DNA of 64,000 nucleotides from Bacilliculturomica massiliensis (GCF_900605495.1 NZ_LR027601.1:172911-236910); one strand, 5' to 3'; shown: positions 52,646 through 62,635, counted from the stretch's first letter. Numbers and translations are program-made. The notes: generated by a model not told the origin, from the letters alone.

Positions 52646-53395
52646 ATGACTAAGATGATGAAGACGTCGCGCCTGTATTCGGCGCCCGACGCGCCTACCG
52701 GAATCTGTCCAGGCTGCGGGTACGGGATCATCAAGCACATATTGGCCAACGTAATGGAAGAACTCCAGATCGACGACAGGGCCATAGGCGTTTTAGGGAT
52801 CGGCTGCAGCGGATTTGTTTCAAGAAATTTCGACATCGACTGGCTGCAGGCGCAGCATGGGAGGGCGCCGGCCTCCGCCACGGGGATCAAGCGGCTTCTG
52901 CCGGATAAAGTAGTCTTTACCTTTCAAGGCGACGGCGATCTGGCGGCGATCGGAACCGCAGAGATCATTCATGCGGCGGCAAGAAATGAAAAGATGACCG
53001 TTCTCTTTGTAAACAACGGGATCTACGGAATGACGGGAGGACAGATGGCGCCGACGACTCTGGAAAATCAGGTGACGGTGACATCGCCTTTTGGAAGAGA
53101 TCCAAATACCGCAGGCATGCCGATCAAGATCACGGAGATGATCTCGGTGCTGCCCATCGCTTATGCCGCCCGCGGGGCTATCTTTAACCCGAAGGAGATA
53201 CGGATCACGGAAGGTTATGTAAAAAAAGCATTTGAAAAACAGCTGAACGGGGAGGGATTCTCCATGGTAGAGATATTGTCCCCCTGTCCAACGAACTGGC
53301 ATATGACGCCGGTGAGCTCCATGGAGAGGATCGAAAACGAGGTCGTGTCCTATTATCCGCTGGGTGAGATGGTCACGGGAAAGGAGGGCGTGTGA
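52646..53395 (+). CDS. korB: 2-oxoacid:ferredoxin oxidoreductase, TPP-binding beta subunit
   Basis: The 249-residue subunit binds thiamine diphosphate: PTGICPGCGYGIIKHI, GIGCSGF, and the GDGDLAAIGTAEIIHAAARNEKMTVLFVNNGIYGMTGGQ motif (GDG...N). It decarboxylates the 2-oxoacid and passes the acyl group to CoA. AAGGAGGTG precedes ATG 52646. It adjoins korA and overlaps korC (TGATG). Confidence 0.9.
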   Translation: MTKMMKTSRLYSAPDAPTGICPGCGYGIIKHILANVMEELQIDDRAIGVLGIGCSGFVSRNFDIDWLQAQHGRAPASATGIKRLLPDKVVFTFQGDGDLAAIGTAEIIHAAARNEKMTVLFVNNGIYGMTGGQMAPTTLENQVTVTSPFGRDPNTAGMPIKITEMISVLPIAYAARGAIFNPKEIRITEGYVKKAFEKQLNGEGFSMVEILSPCPTNWHMTPVSSMERIENEVVSYYPLGEMVTGKEGV

Positions 53396-53967
53396 TGTGT
53401 GAGATAATCGTTGCCGGTTTTGGCGGTCAGGGAGTGTTAGCCGCCGGGATCATATTGGCCAACGCAGGGATGAAAGCGGATCTGAATACGACCTGGCTTC
53501 CGGCTTACGGCGGCGAGCAGAGGGGCGGAACGGCCAACTGTTCGGTGAAACTGTCGAAAGATGAAGTGGGCAGTCCCTTCGTGGAAGATCCCGATGTTCT
53601 GTTGGCCTTCAATCAACCGTCCTTCGATAAATTTGAAAAGGCAGTGAGACCTGGAGGATTTGTCTTCGTCAACAGTTCTCTGATCACGCGGGAGACAGTC
53701 AGATCAGATGTGAACGTGATCAGAATCGACGCCACGCAGATGGCCGCGGAGCTGGGGAATGCCCGCGCGGCTAACTCCATTATGCTGGGAGCTTTGATCG
53801 GCAGGCTCTCCCTCGTACCGGCGGACAAAGCGGAAGAGGCTCTGAATGAATACTTTGCTCAGAAAAGTGAGAAAGCTGCGGAACTGAATCGGAGGGCTTT
53901 TAAACTGGGTATGGATCATACTGCGGCAGAGGAGGCTGATATAAATGGAACCCGTATTGTACCATAA
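53395..53967 (+). CDS. korC: 2-oxoacid:ferredoxin oxidoreductase, gamma subunit
   Basis: The 190-residue gamma subunit opens with IIVAGFGGQGVLAAGIILANAG, then TWLPAYGGEQRGGTANCSVKLS, both family landmarks. It completes the alpha-beta-gamma-delta enzyme. ATG 53395 follows AAGGAGGG by 6 bases, and the start overlaps the korB stop. Its last 23 bases overlap the next gene. Confidence 0.9.
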   Translation: MCEIIVAGFGGQGVLAAGIILANAGMKADLNTTWLPAYGGEQRGGTANCSVKLSKDEVGSPFVEDPDVLLAFNQPSFDKFEKAVRPGGFVFVNSSLITRETVRSDVNVIRIDATQMAAELGNARAANSIMLGALIGRLSLVPADKAEEALNEYFAQKSEKAAELNRRAFKLGMDHTAAEEADINGTRIVP

Positions 53968-56071
53968 AATAGATAAGATATTCAACCCGAAGAGCATAGC
54001 CGTGATCGGCGCGTCTTCCAGGCGGGGACAGTTCAGCAATACCAGCGTCCGGAGACTTGCCCGATGGTCCAGAAAAGAACACGTCTATCCCATCAATCCG
54101 TCCCTTGAGGAACTGTACGGATTAAAATGCTACAAGAGCATAGGAGAGATCGGGGAGAAGCTGGATCTGGCGTACATATGCGTAGGGGCGGCGCAGGTTC
54201 CGGCGGCGTTGGAGGAATGCATTGAAGCCGGGGTGGAAAGCTGCCTCATCCACAGCTCCGGATTTTCCGAAGCGGGAGAGGAGGGGCGCCGGCTGGAAAA
54301 AGAGATCACCCGTCTTGCCGGCGCCAGCGGAGTACGGTTTCTGGGACCCAATTGCCTTGGGATTTATAACCACAGAACCGGAATGCTGGTGGACAACGCA
54401 GATCCAAAAGGCGGGACGGCCATCGTCTCAAGCAGCGGCGCGCTGACCGTACTGATCACGAAAAGAGGTATGGAAAGAGGGATCCATTTCTCCAAAACGG
54501 CCAGCTGCGGCAATCAGTCTGATCTATCGGCCATCGATCTGATCGAGTACCTGGGAGAAGATCCGGAAACGACCTGCATCATGATCTATATGGAGGGTGT
54601 GGGCGACGGCCGGCGCTTCCTTCAGGTCCTCAGAAAGGTGACCCCAGTCAAGCCTGTACTGATCTGGAAGGGCGGCCGCACCTCCGCGGGGTCCAGAGCG
54701 GCGGCTTCTCATTCGGCGGCTCTTGCAGGCGACACTCAGATATTCGAGGCTGCGGTCCGCCAGTCCGGCGCCGTCTTGTGCAGCGATCTGGACGAACTGA
54801 TAGACGCCGGTCTGGCGTTTCAGTACATGGCGCTGCCCCGGGGCAAAAATGTAGCTGTGGTGACGGGACCGGGAGGACCGGGCGTGGCGGCTGCGGACGC
54901 GTGCGATGATTTTCTGCTGGCCTGTCCCCCCATCGGCAAAGCGTCAAAAGACTGTCTGCTGGAATTTATTCCGGACTTTGCAAGCGCGGCAAATCCCGTG
55001 GATCTCACTACGGTCAGCGCCGCCGAGCCCCAGCTGTTCTCGAAGACCATGGACGTACTGGTGAAGGACTCCCAGCTCCATATGTTTCTGCTGATCAGTT
55101 CGGAGGCTCAAAATCTTGTGGACGTCATTCTGGAGAACAAGAATAAGTGGGAAGGAAGACCATTTGCGGTAAATATCCTGAACCTGATGGCCAGCCCGCA
55201 GGAGTGCGCCGCGGTATCGAAAGGGCTGACAGAAAAGGGGGTGGCTGTATTTTCATCTCCCCGTCAGGCGATAAAGGCTTTTTCCCATCTGTCGGAATAC
55301 GCCGTTTATCTGCAAAAAACTGCTGATATTGAAGCAGAGTGCGGCGAGACCGGAGAACCTGATCTTCGGCCCGTGGAAGAGGCTGGGAAGATCGTGGCGC
55401 AGGCAAAGGCCGACGGACGAATTATGCTTACAGAGCAGCAGTCCATGGAGCTGTTTGCGGCTTACGGTATTCCCGTGATACCTCACGGTCTGGCCGGCAC
55501 ATATGAGGAGGGCCTGCAGATCGCGGAGAAGATCGGTTATCCCCTGGCAGTAAAGGTGAGTTCTCCTGACATCGTACATAAGACAGATGTGGGAGGCGTC
55601 TGCCTGAACGTCAGGGATGCGCAGGAACTGAAGAGCGCCTTTGCGCAGGTGACGGGCAGGCCTCTGGAGTTTGTGCCGGATGCCCGTATCGAAGGCGTCC
55701 ACCTGGAGAGTATGGCGAAGACACAGTTCGAGCTATCCGCCGGCATGGTGCGGGATCCTCAGTTTGGGCCCATCGTCATGTTTGGACTTGGCGGTATACT
55801 GATCGAAGCGCTGCGCGATGTGACCATGCGGACCGCGCCGCTGTCGAAGGGCGAAGCTTTGGAGATGATCGGTTCCATCCGTGCCAGTTCTCTTCTGGAG
55901 GGAGTGCGCGGCATGGCGCCGGTGGATAAAGAACAGCTGGCACAGATCGTTTTGGGGCTGGCGGCTATGGCTCTGGATCACAGAGAGATCTCCGAGGTTG
56001 ACATCAATCCGCTGGCTGTAACCGAACAGGGAGTGTGGGCTGTTGACGCCCGTATTAAAATAGGAGAATAA
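53945..56071 (+). CDS. ADP-forming acyl-CoA synthetase (alpha-beta fusion)
   Basis: The 708-residue fused enzyme makes ATP from an acyl-CoA, ADP and phosphate. Residues about 10-105 are CoA-binding (IFNPKSIAVIGASSRRG), about 145-440 are the succinyl-CoA-ligase-like part with phosphohistidine His256 in AASHSAALAGD, and about 490-705 are the ATP-grasp part (LTEQQSMELFAAYGIPVIP, VKVSSPDIVHKTDVGGVCLN, GLGGILIEAL). The His position agrees with His257 of Pyrococcus enzymes. It overlaps korC by 23 bp, so the oxidoreductase and the ATP-making enzyme are translated together. Substrate range may include acetate, branched or aryl acids. Confidence 0.92.
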   Translation: MEPVLYHKIDKIFNPKSIAVIGASSRRGQFSNTSVRRLARWSRKEHVYPINPSLEELYGLKCYKSIGEIGEKLDLAYICVGAAQVPAALEECIEAGVESCLIHSSGFSEAGEEGRRLEKEITRLAGASGVRFLGPNCLGIYNHRTGMLVDNADPKGGTAIVSSSGALTVLITKRGMERGIHFSKTASCGNQSDLSAIDLIEYLGEDPETTCIMIYMEGVGDGRRFLQVLRKVTPVKPVLIWKGGRTSAGSRAAASHSAALAGDTQIFEAAVRQSGAVLCSDLDELIDAGLAFQYMALPRGKNVAVVTGPGGPGVAAADACDDFLLACPPIGKASKDCLLEFIPDFASAANPVDLTTVSAAEPQLFSKTMDVLVKDSQLHMFLLISSEAQNLVDVILENKNKWEGRPFAVNILNLMASPQECAAVSKGLTEKGVAVFSSPRQAIKAFSHLSEYAVYLQKTADIEAECGETGEPDLRPVEEAGKIVAQAKADGRIMLTEQQSMELFAAYGIPVIPHGLAGTYEEGLQIAEKIGYPLAVKVSSPDIVHKTDVGGVCLNVRDAQELKSAFAQVTGRPLEFVPDARIEGVHLESMAKTQFELSAGMVRDPQFGPIVMFGLGGILIEALRDVTMRTAPLSKGEALEMIGSIRASSLLEGVRGMAPVDKEQLAQIVLGLAAMALDHREISEVDINPLAVTEQGVWAVDARIKIGE

Positions 56072-56083
56072 GGAGGAAGGACA

Positions 56084-57250
56084 ATGTGGCTCAATCGGGA
56101 TATGGAAAAATTGAACGCTTCGGCTATCAGAAGCATGGCCGCAGTTCAGTCCCTCTGCAGTGATGTGGTCAATCTGGGCATCGGTGAGCCGGAGTATACC
56201 ACGCCGCAGAATATTATCGCTGCCGGAAAACAGGCGCTGGATGACGGCTTTACAAAGTATACCCACAGTGCGGGCATGCCGGCGCTGAGAGAGGCGATCG
56301 CAGAGAAACTGAGGAGGGAAAACGGCATTGCGGCGTCGCCGGAAGAGATCGCCGTCACCATAGGAGGAGAGGAAGCCATCGCGGCTTTACTGCTTACCGC
56401 GCTGAATCCCGGCGACGAAGTCATCGTCATGGATCCCTGTTTCCCCGGTCATTTGGGAACCGTGGCTGTGGCCAGAGGAACAGCCGTCAAAGTACAGCTC
56501 AGAGAGGAAAATGGATGGCATCTGGATATTGACGATCTGAAAAACGCGATCACGGAGAGAACCCGCGTCATCCTTTACAATACCCCCTCCAATCCCTGCG
56601 GGGCCGCCGCTTCCAGAGAGGAATTAGAAGGGATCGCTCAGGCAGCCATGGAACATGACCTGCTGGTCATTACGGATGAGGTATACGAAAAAATCATCTA
56701 CGACGGCAGGGAACACATCAGCCTGGCATCTCTGCCCGGCATGGATCAGCGCACCGCAAGCGTCTTTGCATTTTCGAAAACCTATGCGATGACAGGCTGG
56801 AGGACCGGCTATTGTGTGGTTCAGAATCAGCGGTTCCGGGAACAGTTTTTGAAGGTCCACCAGAATCTGGTCTCCTGCGCCAACGCGCCGGCCCAGCGGG
56901 CCTGCATCGAAGCGCTGAACGGACCGCAGGACTGGGTGAGGGAAACGGTGGCGAAATATCAGGAGGCCAGAGATATGGTCTATGACGGAATCGGCCGCAT
57001 CCAGGGGATCAGCTGCGTCAGACCGGAAGGCGCTTTTTACGCCATGATAAATGTATCGCAGCTTGGATCGGATATGGATGTAGCCATGTATCTTTTGAAG
57101 AATCATGGAGTGCGCCTGATTCCCGGCTCCGGATTCGGCGACGGGGGCAAGGGCTATCTGCGTCTGTGCTACGCCTGCCGCACGGAAACCATTCGGGAAG
57201 CGCTGTCCAGAATGGAAAAAGGCGCTGCCGAGCTGCTGGCGCTGAGATAA
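56084..57250 (+). CDS. PLP-dependent class I/II aminotransferase
   Basis: The 388-residue aminotransferase has VNLGIGEPEYTTPQNI, YNTPSNPCGAAASREEL, and the PLP-lysine motif FAFSKTYAMTGWRTGY. It would convert an amino acid to the 2-oxoacid used by the oxidoreductase just upstream. It follows 12 bp after the acyl-CoA synthetase gene. Aspartate-type and aromatic-type aminotransferases share these motifs, so the amino acid is not predicted. Confidence 0.9.
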   Translation: MWLNRDMEKLNASAIRSMAAVQSLCSDVVNLGIGEPEYTTPQNIIAAGKQALDDGFTKYTHSAGMPALREAIAEKLRRENGIAASPEEIAVTIGGEEAIAALLLTALNPGDEVIVMDPCFPGHLGTVAVARGTAVKVQLREENGWHLDIDDLKNAITERTRVILYNTPSNPCGAAASREELEGIAQAAMEHDLLVITDEVYEKIIYDGREHISLASLPGMDQRTASVFAFSKTYAMTGWRTGYCVVQNQRFREQFLKVHQNLVSCANAPAQRACIEALNGPQDWVRETVAKYQEARDMVYDGIGRIQGISCVRPEGAFYAMINVSQLGSDMDVAMYLLKNHGVRLIPGSGFGDGGKGYLRLCYACRTETIREALSRMEKGAAELLALR

Positions 57251-57306
57251 TAAGCGTACCATATGGCAAAACACCGTGAAGGCGTCATGCGCTAAAGGAG
57301 GGCGAA

Positions 57307-58653
57307 ATGGAAAAGCAAGCGAAAAAAATGAATTCGGTGGACGCTTCTTTGATGGCGTCCGGAGCGATTATTGGAGCCGGGATATTCAGCATGACAGGGA
57401 TCGCGGTGGGAGCCGCGGGACCGGGTGTACCGATCGCCTTCATTATTGCGGGTCTCTGCTCCATGCTCATGTGCCTGCCTCATATGATCGTATCTTCCGC
57501 GATTCCAGCTAAGGGCGGCCGCTATCTGTATGTAGCCCGTTTCCTGAGCCCACTGCTGGGATTTCTGCAGATATGGAATACGGTGATCCAGGTGGCGCTG
57601 GTAAGCGTCATGGGGTTGTCGGCAGGGCAGTACCTGCCTCAGATATTCCCCATGCTCACACCTAAGACAGCGGGAGTCCTTGTGGTGGCGGCTATCGTTG
57701 TGGCGTGCCTGTTCAACGTCAGGACCTCCGCCAGAGTACAGAACATCATGGTTATCCTGATCCTGATCTCGTTGGTGCTCTTTATCGCTATGGGAATTCC
57801 GCATATTAAGTACTGGTCGCTGAAAGCGTCGTTTTCTGTAAGCGGTATTTCGGGGATCCTGTTGGCTGTCAGCTATGTCAGGTCTTCCGCGTGGGGGGCT
57901 ATCGCTGTAGTGAACCTGGGCGGAGAAATCGAAAATCCGGGGAAAGCGGTGCCGCGGTCTATTGCTACGGCCACGCTGTCTGTGTCGCTGATCTACGCTC
58001 TCGTGGGAATCGTCGCCATCGGCGTGGTGCCCTGGGAGCAGATGATCCATCAGCCGCTGTCCGTTCCTGCCAAGGAATTTATGCCGGGATGGGCCCTGAG
58101 TTTCTTTGTTCTGGGAGGAGCGCTGTTTGCTGTCTGTACCACGCTTCTGTCCCTTCTGATGGATTTCAGCCGGGCGATCTGGGCCGCTGCGGGAGACGGA
58201 TTATTTCCTCAGTGGCTGCGGGCTACAAACAAACACGGCGTGCCTTACCGCATTTTGCTTCTGATGGGGGCGGCGGGAGCCATACCTATTATTCTCGATC
58301 TGTCCATCGGCTATGTTTTCGCGGTCATGTCCGCCCCGGCCATGCTTCTTAATGTTCTGGATACATTTCCCGCCATCGTGGCCAGGAAGAAACTGCCGGA
58401 TAGATTTGAAAAAGCCTGGTTCCGCATGCCGGTATGGATGACCTGGGCGGCGGTGCTGCTCAACATGGGCCTGTCTATTTTGTTCAGTTACAAGCTGTTT
58501 ACCACGCTGGACGCCATGACGATTATGTGGATCGTCTTATTCTACGGAACTGGAGTTGCATACTACTATATCAGGGTAAAGGACATGAAGAAAAAAGGCG
58601 TTGATCTGGTGAAACAGATGACGGCCTATGACCCGGCCTGGCTCGAAGAATAA
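57307..58653 (+). CDS. APC-superfamily amino acid permease
   Basis: The 448-residue protein has 12 hydrophobic segments with APC features: SGAIIGAGIFSMTGIAVGAAGPG in helix 1, AKGGRYLYVARFLSPLLGF, and RTLCSLLMDFSRAIWAAAGDGLFPQW-like block around residue 290. It should import the amino acid catabolised by the operon. ATG 57307 follows GGAGGGCGAA. Confidence 0.88.
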   Translation: MEKQAKKMNSVDASLMASGAIIGAGIFSMTGIAVGAAGPGVPIAFIIAGLCSMLMCLPHMIVSSAIPAKGGRYLYVARFLSPLLGFLQIWNTVIQVALVSVMGLSAGQYLPQIFPMLTPKTAGVLVVAAIVVACLFNVRTSARVQNIMVILILISLVLFIAMGIPHIKYWSLKASFSVSGISGILLAVSYVRSSAWGAIAVVNLGGEIENPGKAVPRSIATATLSVSLIYALVGIVAIGVVPWEQMIHQPLSVPAKEFMPGWALSFFVLGGALFAVCTTLLSLLMDFSRAIWAAAGDGLFPQWLRATNKHGVPYRILLLMGAAGAIPIILDLSIGYVFAVMSAPAMLLNVLDTFPAIVARKKLPDRFEKAWFRMPVWMTWAAVLLNMGLSILFSYKLFTTLDAMTIMWIVLFYGTGVAYYYIRVKDMKKKGVDLVKQMTAYDPAWLEE

Positions 58654-58680
58654 GACAGGATTTTTTCACGGAGGTAGAAA

Positions 58681-60021
58681 ATGAAAACGACTCAGGTAGA
58701 CGGTGGGAGCAGGGAACGCGTGGGAGGGAAAAAAACGGCTCCCCGCTTTTGGCTCATGCTGATCGCTTTGGGATTGGCCTACTGGCTGGTCATGATGCTG
58801 AGACAGTCGCTGGTGGCCGTTTCGGGACCGATCATGGCAGAGCTGGATATGGACGCGGCCGGACTTGGGACCATGGGAGCGGTCATGCTTTACAGCTATG
58901 CCGCCATGCAGATCCCGGGAGGATTTCTGGCCGATCGGATGGGAGCAAGACGTATCATAACAGTGTCCCTTCTCCTGACCGCCGCGGCTACTATGCTCTT
59001 TGGAATGGCCCACTCTTTTCCCCAGGCTCTGGCCGCCAGGGTCATTTCCGGCATAGGAGTGGCCATGATATATGTGCCGGCGCTGACGGCGATCCGCGGG
59101 GCCTGCTCCGCAGAATCTTTCCCGCTGATGACTTCGCTGCTTTTCCTGTTTGGCAATTTCGGCACGATATGTTCGAAAACGCCGCTGGCGATGTTGTCGG
59201 AAGCGGTGGGATGGAGGCATACCCATACCATTCTGGCAGTCTGTGGATTTGTCTTTGCCATTTTGGTCTGGATCGCCGTCCCCGACAGGAACGGCGGAGA
59301 AGAAAACAGCTGCAGCGGCCAGAAGAATGCGCATGCCGGGAATGATGCAGTGAGATCGGACGCCATTCCCATGGGGCAATCTGAAGATCCCTGGGCAGTC
59401 GTCCGCAGCGGACGGTTTCTCTCGCTCATGGTATGGTTCTTTATCATCAGCGGGACCATCAGCGGGGCGGAGAGTCTGTGGGATATGACTTATCTCACTG
59501 AGGTACAGAAATTGCCGTATCTGCAGGCGGTGGCGATCATGACATGGGCCGGCGTCGTGGCAACTGTCACAGGGCCCGTGGTGGGAGCGCTGGCAAAGCG
59601 CAGGAACACCTTAATGTTTGCATCTACAAGTTATTTACGGGCGGCGCTGTTTCTGATCTATGCGTTTTTGCCCATGGGACTGGGCTTTGGAACAACGGCC
59701 TTCTGGTTCGTGATCAAGGGGCTGACGATGAGCTGCTTCCCCCTGGCCTTCGCGCAGGCCAGAAAAATTATCCCCGCAAAGATCAGCGGAACGCTTCTGG
59801 GCGTGAGCAACACCGTGGCGTTTCTGGGTGGCGCGCTGTTCACGCAGGCCATGGGCATTGCTGTAAACGGCGCCGATAAACTGGGGTATGACTTCATTTT
59901 TACAAGGATATTCCTGATTTTCGGCGTTTCGATCTTACTGGTCACCACTTTCGTGTGCGTCACGAATTTTAAACCTGGGGATCGCAGGGAAGCATGTGAG
60001 AAAGCAATTCTTCCGTCGTAA
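58681..60021 (+). CDS. MFS transporter, last gene of the amino-acid operon
   Basis: The 446-residue protein has about 12 membrane helices; after helix 2 it has an MFS motif A (GGFLADRMGARRII). The mid-loop (residues about 200-235) is long and polar (Ser/Gly/Asn/His). It may export the acid product or import a second substrate. It lies 27 bp after the permease gene with ACGGAGG ahead of ATG 58681, and the operon ends at the terminator 60047. Confidence 0.85.
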   Translation: MKTTQVDGGSRERVGGKKTAPRFWLMLIALGLAYWLVMMLRQSLVAVSGPIMAELDMDAAGLGTMGAVMLYSYAAMQIPGGFLADRMGARRIITVSLLLTAAATMLFGMAHSFPQALAARVISGIGVAMIYVPALTAIRGACSAESFPLMTSLLFLFGNFGTICSKTPLAMLSEAVGWRHTHTILAVCGFVFAILVWIAVPDRNGGEENSCSGQKNAHAGNDAVRSDAIPMGQSEDPWAVVRSGRFLSLMVWFFIISGTISGAESLWDMTYLTEVQKLPYLQAVAIMTWAGVVATVTGPVVGALAKRRNTLMFASTSYLRAALFLIYAFLPMGLGFGTTAFWFVIKGLTMSCFPLAFAQARKIIPAKISGTLLGVSNTVAFLGGALFTQAMGIAVNGADKLGYDFIFTRIFLIFGVSILLVTTFVCVTNFKPGDRREACEKAILPS

Positions 60022-60046
60022 TGCGTCGAATTTGATATCTGCAGGA

Positions 60047-60083
60047 CGCCGGCCTTGAAAACAGCTTTTCAGGCCGGCGTTTA
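60047..60083 (+). terminator. Terminator of the amino-acid operon
   Basis: GACGCCGGCCTTGAAAA and TTTTCAGGCCGGCGTTT pair with a CAGC loop, running into TTT. Confidence 0.8.
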
Positions 60084-60231
60084 TCGTGTATAATAACTTG
60101 GGGCGCAGTGCGCCTCATTTCGTGTGTGAAAAATCCGCACGTGCAGGTCTATGCTCTCCGCTGACCATGCGCGGGCAAAGACTCTTAAATGGTGAGGCCG
60201 CCGGAAATTCCGCGGCAGTACGGAGGAAAAA

Positions 60232-61611
60232 ATGAAAAAATATGATGTGATCATTGTCGGCGCAGGCGCGGCCGGCGTATTCATGTCCTACGAGATGACG
60301 AAGCTTCCCAACAGGGCGAAGGTGCTGATGATCGATAAGGGCATGGGCCTGGAAAAGCGCGTCTGTCCTATCAAGCTGGGCAAGACGTCCAGCTGCATCA
60401 AGTGCAGCCCCTGTCATATCATGAACGGTTACGGCGGCGCGGGAACGCTGTCCGACGGGAAATACAATATCACGACGCAGTTCGGCGGGGATCTGCACCG
60501 CTACGTGGGAACGGAAGAGGCGATGGGACTCATGAACTACGTGGACAGCGTACTCTGCGATATGGGCGGCGCTGACGCAAAGCTGTATTCCACAGGAAAT
60601 TCGCAGCTGAAGACCATTGCGCTGCAGAATAATCTTCACCTTCTGGACGCGAAGGTGAGACATTTGGGTACGGATCGCAATATGAAGATCCTGGGCCGTA
60701 TCTTCGACTATACGAAGGATCGGATCGACACGCAGTTTGGAACGCTGGTCTCCGAGGTGGAGAAACTTCCGAAGGGGTTCCGTATCACCACGGACAAGGG
60801 CGAGTCCTACGAATGCACGGATCTGGTACTGGCCACAGGCCGCTCCGGTTCCAAGTGGATCTCCAGCGTCTGCAATAAAATGGGGATCGAGATGGAGAGC
60901 AATCGGGTGGACATCGGCGTTCGCGTAGAGCTGCCCGCAGAAATATTCAAGCATATCACCGACGAAGTGTATGAGAGCAAGATCGTCTATAAAACCGATA
61001 AGTACAACGATCAGATCCGGACGTTCTGCATGAATCCCTACGGCGAGGTCGTCTCTGAGAACACCAACGGCATTGTGACAGTAAACGGCCACAGCTACGC
61101 TGATCCGGCGCTGCACACGGAAAACACCAATTTCGCGCTGCTGGTCTCCAACAAATTTACCGAGCCGTTCAAGGACAGCAACGAGTACGGCGAGTCGATC
61201 GCCCGCCTTTCCAACATGCTGGGCGGAGGCGTTCTGCTGCAGCGGTTCGGAGACCTGGTGAAGGGGAGGAGAAGCAGCGAGCGCCGCATGGCAAAGTGCT
61301 TTACACGTCCCACGCTGAAGGCGACGCCGGGAGATCTGAGCCTGGTGATCCCCAAGCGTCAGCTGGACAATATCATCGAGATGATCTATGCGCTGGACAA
61401 GATCGCGCCGGGCACGGCAAACGAGGACACGCTGCTCTACGGAGTGGAGGTCAAATTCTACAACTCCAAGGTAGAGGTCACCGAAAACTTGGAGACGAAG
61501 GTGGAAGGACTTTACGCGCTGGGAGACGGTTCCGGCGTGACGCACTCCCTGTCCCAGGCCTCGGCAAGCGGAGTGTGGGTGGCCAGAAAGCTGATCGAAA
61601 AGTATCAGTGA
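60232..61611 (+). CDS. FAD-dependent oxidoreductase (COG2509-like)
   Basis: The 459-residue protein has an FAD-binding Rossmann fold (YDVIIVGAGAAGVFMSYEM), then CPIKLGKTSSCIKCSPCHIMNGYGGAGTLSDGKYN with cysteine clusters that probably bind Fe-S, and a C-terminal LYALGDGSGVTHSLSQASASG that closes the FAD site. This is the uncharacterised FAD-dehydrogenase family; its substrate is unknown. GGAGG precedes ATG 60232. It has a terminator downstream and is separate from the operon before it. Confidence 0.87.
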   Translation: MKKYDVIIVGAGAAGVFMSYEMTKLPNRAKVLMIDKGMGLEKRVCPIKLGKTSSCIKCSPCHIMNGYGGAGTLSDGKYNITTQFGGDLHRYVGTEEAMGLMNYVDSVLCDMGGADAKLYSTGNSQLKTIALQNNLHLLDAKVRHLGTDRNMKILGRIFDYTKDRIDTQFGTLVSEVEKLPKGFRITTDKGESYECTDLVLATGRSGSKWISSVCNKMGIEMESNRVDIGVRVELPAEIFKHITDEVYESKIVYKTDKYNDQIRTFCMNPYGEVVSENTNGIVTVNGHSYADPALHTENTNFALLVSNKFTEPFKDSNEYGESIARLSNMLGGGVLLQRFGDLVKGRRSSERRMAKCFTRPTLKATPGDLSLVIPKRQLDNIIEMIYALDKIAPGTANEDTLLYGVEVKFYNSKVEVTENLETKVEGLYALGDGSGVTHSLSQASASGVWVARKLIEKYQ

Positions 61612-61678
61612 TCAATGGGGAAACCACAGGATGACCGAACAGACAGGAGACAGACGCCGCGGCGTTTGAAGGGATAGA

Positions 61679-61712
61679 AGGACTGCGGCAGCATGGCTGC
61701 CGCAGTTTTTGG
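61679..61712 (+). terminator. Intrinsic terminator of the FAD oxidoreductase gene
   Basis: GGACTGCGGCAGC and GCTGCCGCAGTTTTT pair around ATG, followed by TTGG. Confidence 0.8.
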
Positions 61713-61829
61713 ATCACAAGGGCTGTGCTCACCCATCGGCCTTGGCGGCTGCCATCAGGGCGGGCCAGCCGCCGGACCTGGGCGGCCTTACAGAAAGCGC
61801 AGAGATCAGGAATAGAGGAGCGGATACCG

Positions 61830-62519
61830 ATGAAAGATCATGGGGATAACAAGGAATTTCTAAAAAGTAAGAGAAAGTTTGTGGCCTCCTACAGCAGCGG
61901 AAAGGACAGCACCCTTGCTCTGTACAAAGCGATCCGGCAGGGGATGGAGCCCCAGGCGCTGATCATGACATACAACGCAGAGCGGGACTGTTCGTGGTTT
62001 CACGGCGTGCCGGAACCGATCCTGCGGAGGATCGAGGAGTCGCTGGGAATTCCGCTCCGCCTGATCCGAACGGGAGGGGGAGACAAATACGAGGCGGATT
62101 TTGAGGAAATGCTCCGCCGGGAACGGGAAAAAGGAGCCGAGGTATGCGTCTTCGGCGATATAGATCTGGAAGAACACCTGGCCTGGTGCACGCGGCGCTG
62201 CCGCAGCACAGGACTTGAGGCCTGCTTTCCGCTGTGGCAGATGAGCCGGAGAGCGGCGGTGGAGGAGTTTCTGGACAGCGGATTCAAGACGATCTTTACC
62301 GTGATCGATACAGAGCGCATGGACGCCTCCTGGCTGGGAAAGACACTGACCCGTGAAGCTGTGGAACTGCTGGAGAGAGAAGGCGTCGACGTCTGCGGAG
62401 AAAATGGAGAATACCACACCTTCGTGACGGACGGTCCGCTCTTCCGAAAGCCCGTTTCCTTTACACCCGGACGACCGGTACGGCGGGGGAAACACGTCAT
62501 CCTGCCCATCCAACCGTGA
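61830..62519 (+). CDS. Dph6-like ATP-pyrophosphatase (adenine nucleotide alpha hydrolase fold)
   Basis: The 229-residue protein has the PP-loop SYSSGKDSTLALYKAI, then EPILRRIEESLGIPLRLI, the VFGDIDLEEHLAWC turn and CGENGEYHTFVTDGPLF near the end, all typical of diphthine-ammonia ligase relatives. Bacteria lack diphthamide, so its true substrate is unknown. ATG 61830 has AGAGGAG 9 bases upstream; the frame is open to 61725. Confidence 0.87.
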   Translation: MKDHGDNKEFLKSKRKFVASYSSGKDSTLALYKAIRQGMEPQALIMTYNAERDCSWFHGVPEPILRRIEESLGIPLRLIRTGGGDKYEADFEEMLRREREKGAEVCVFGDIDLEEHLAWCTRRCRSTGLEACFPLWQMSRRAAVEEFLDSGFKTIFTVIDTERMDASWLGKTLTREAVELLEREGVDVCGENGEYHTFVTDGPLFRKPVSFTPGRPVRRGKHVILPIQP

Positions 62520-62635
62520 CGGTCGGAAATGAACGGAATCGAACACAAAAAACTGATAAAATTTGAATTTGCCTCTTTACAAAGCCCGATAGCTGTGTTA
62601 ATATCTTATTGTTGCCGTTAAAAAACGAAAGATAT

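Noticed and set aside
60115..61545. 476-codon minus-strand open frame
   Set aside because: It mirrors the FAD oxidoreductase gene; His/Arg/Leu-rich composition is typical of an antisense shadow.
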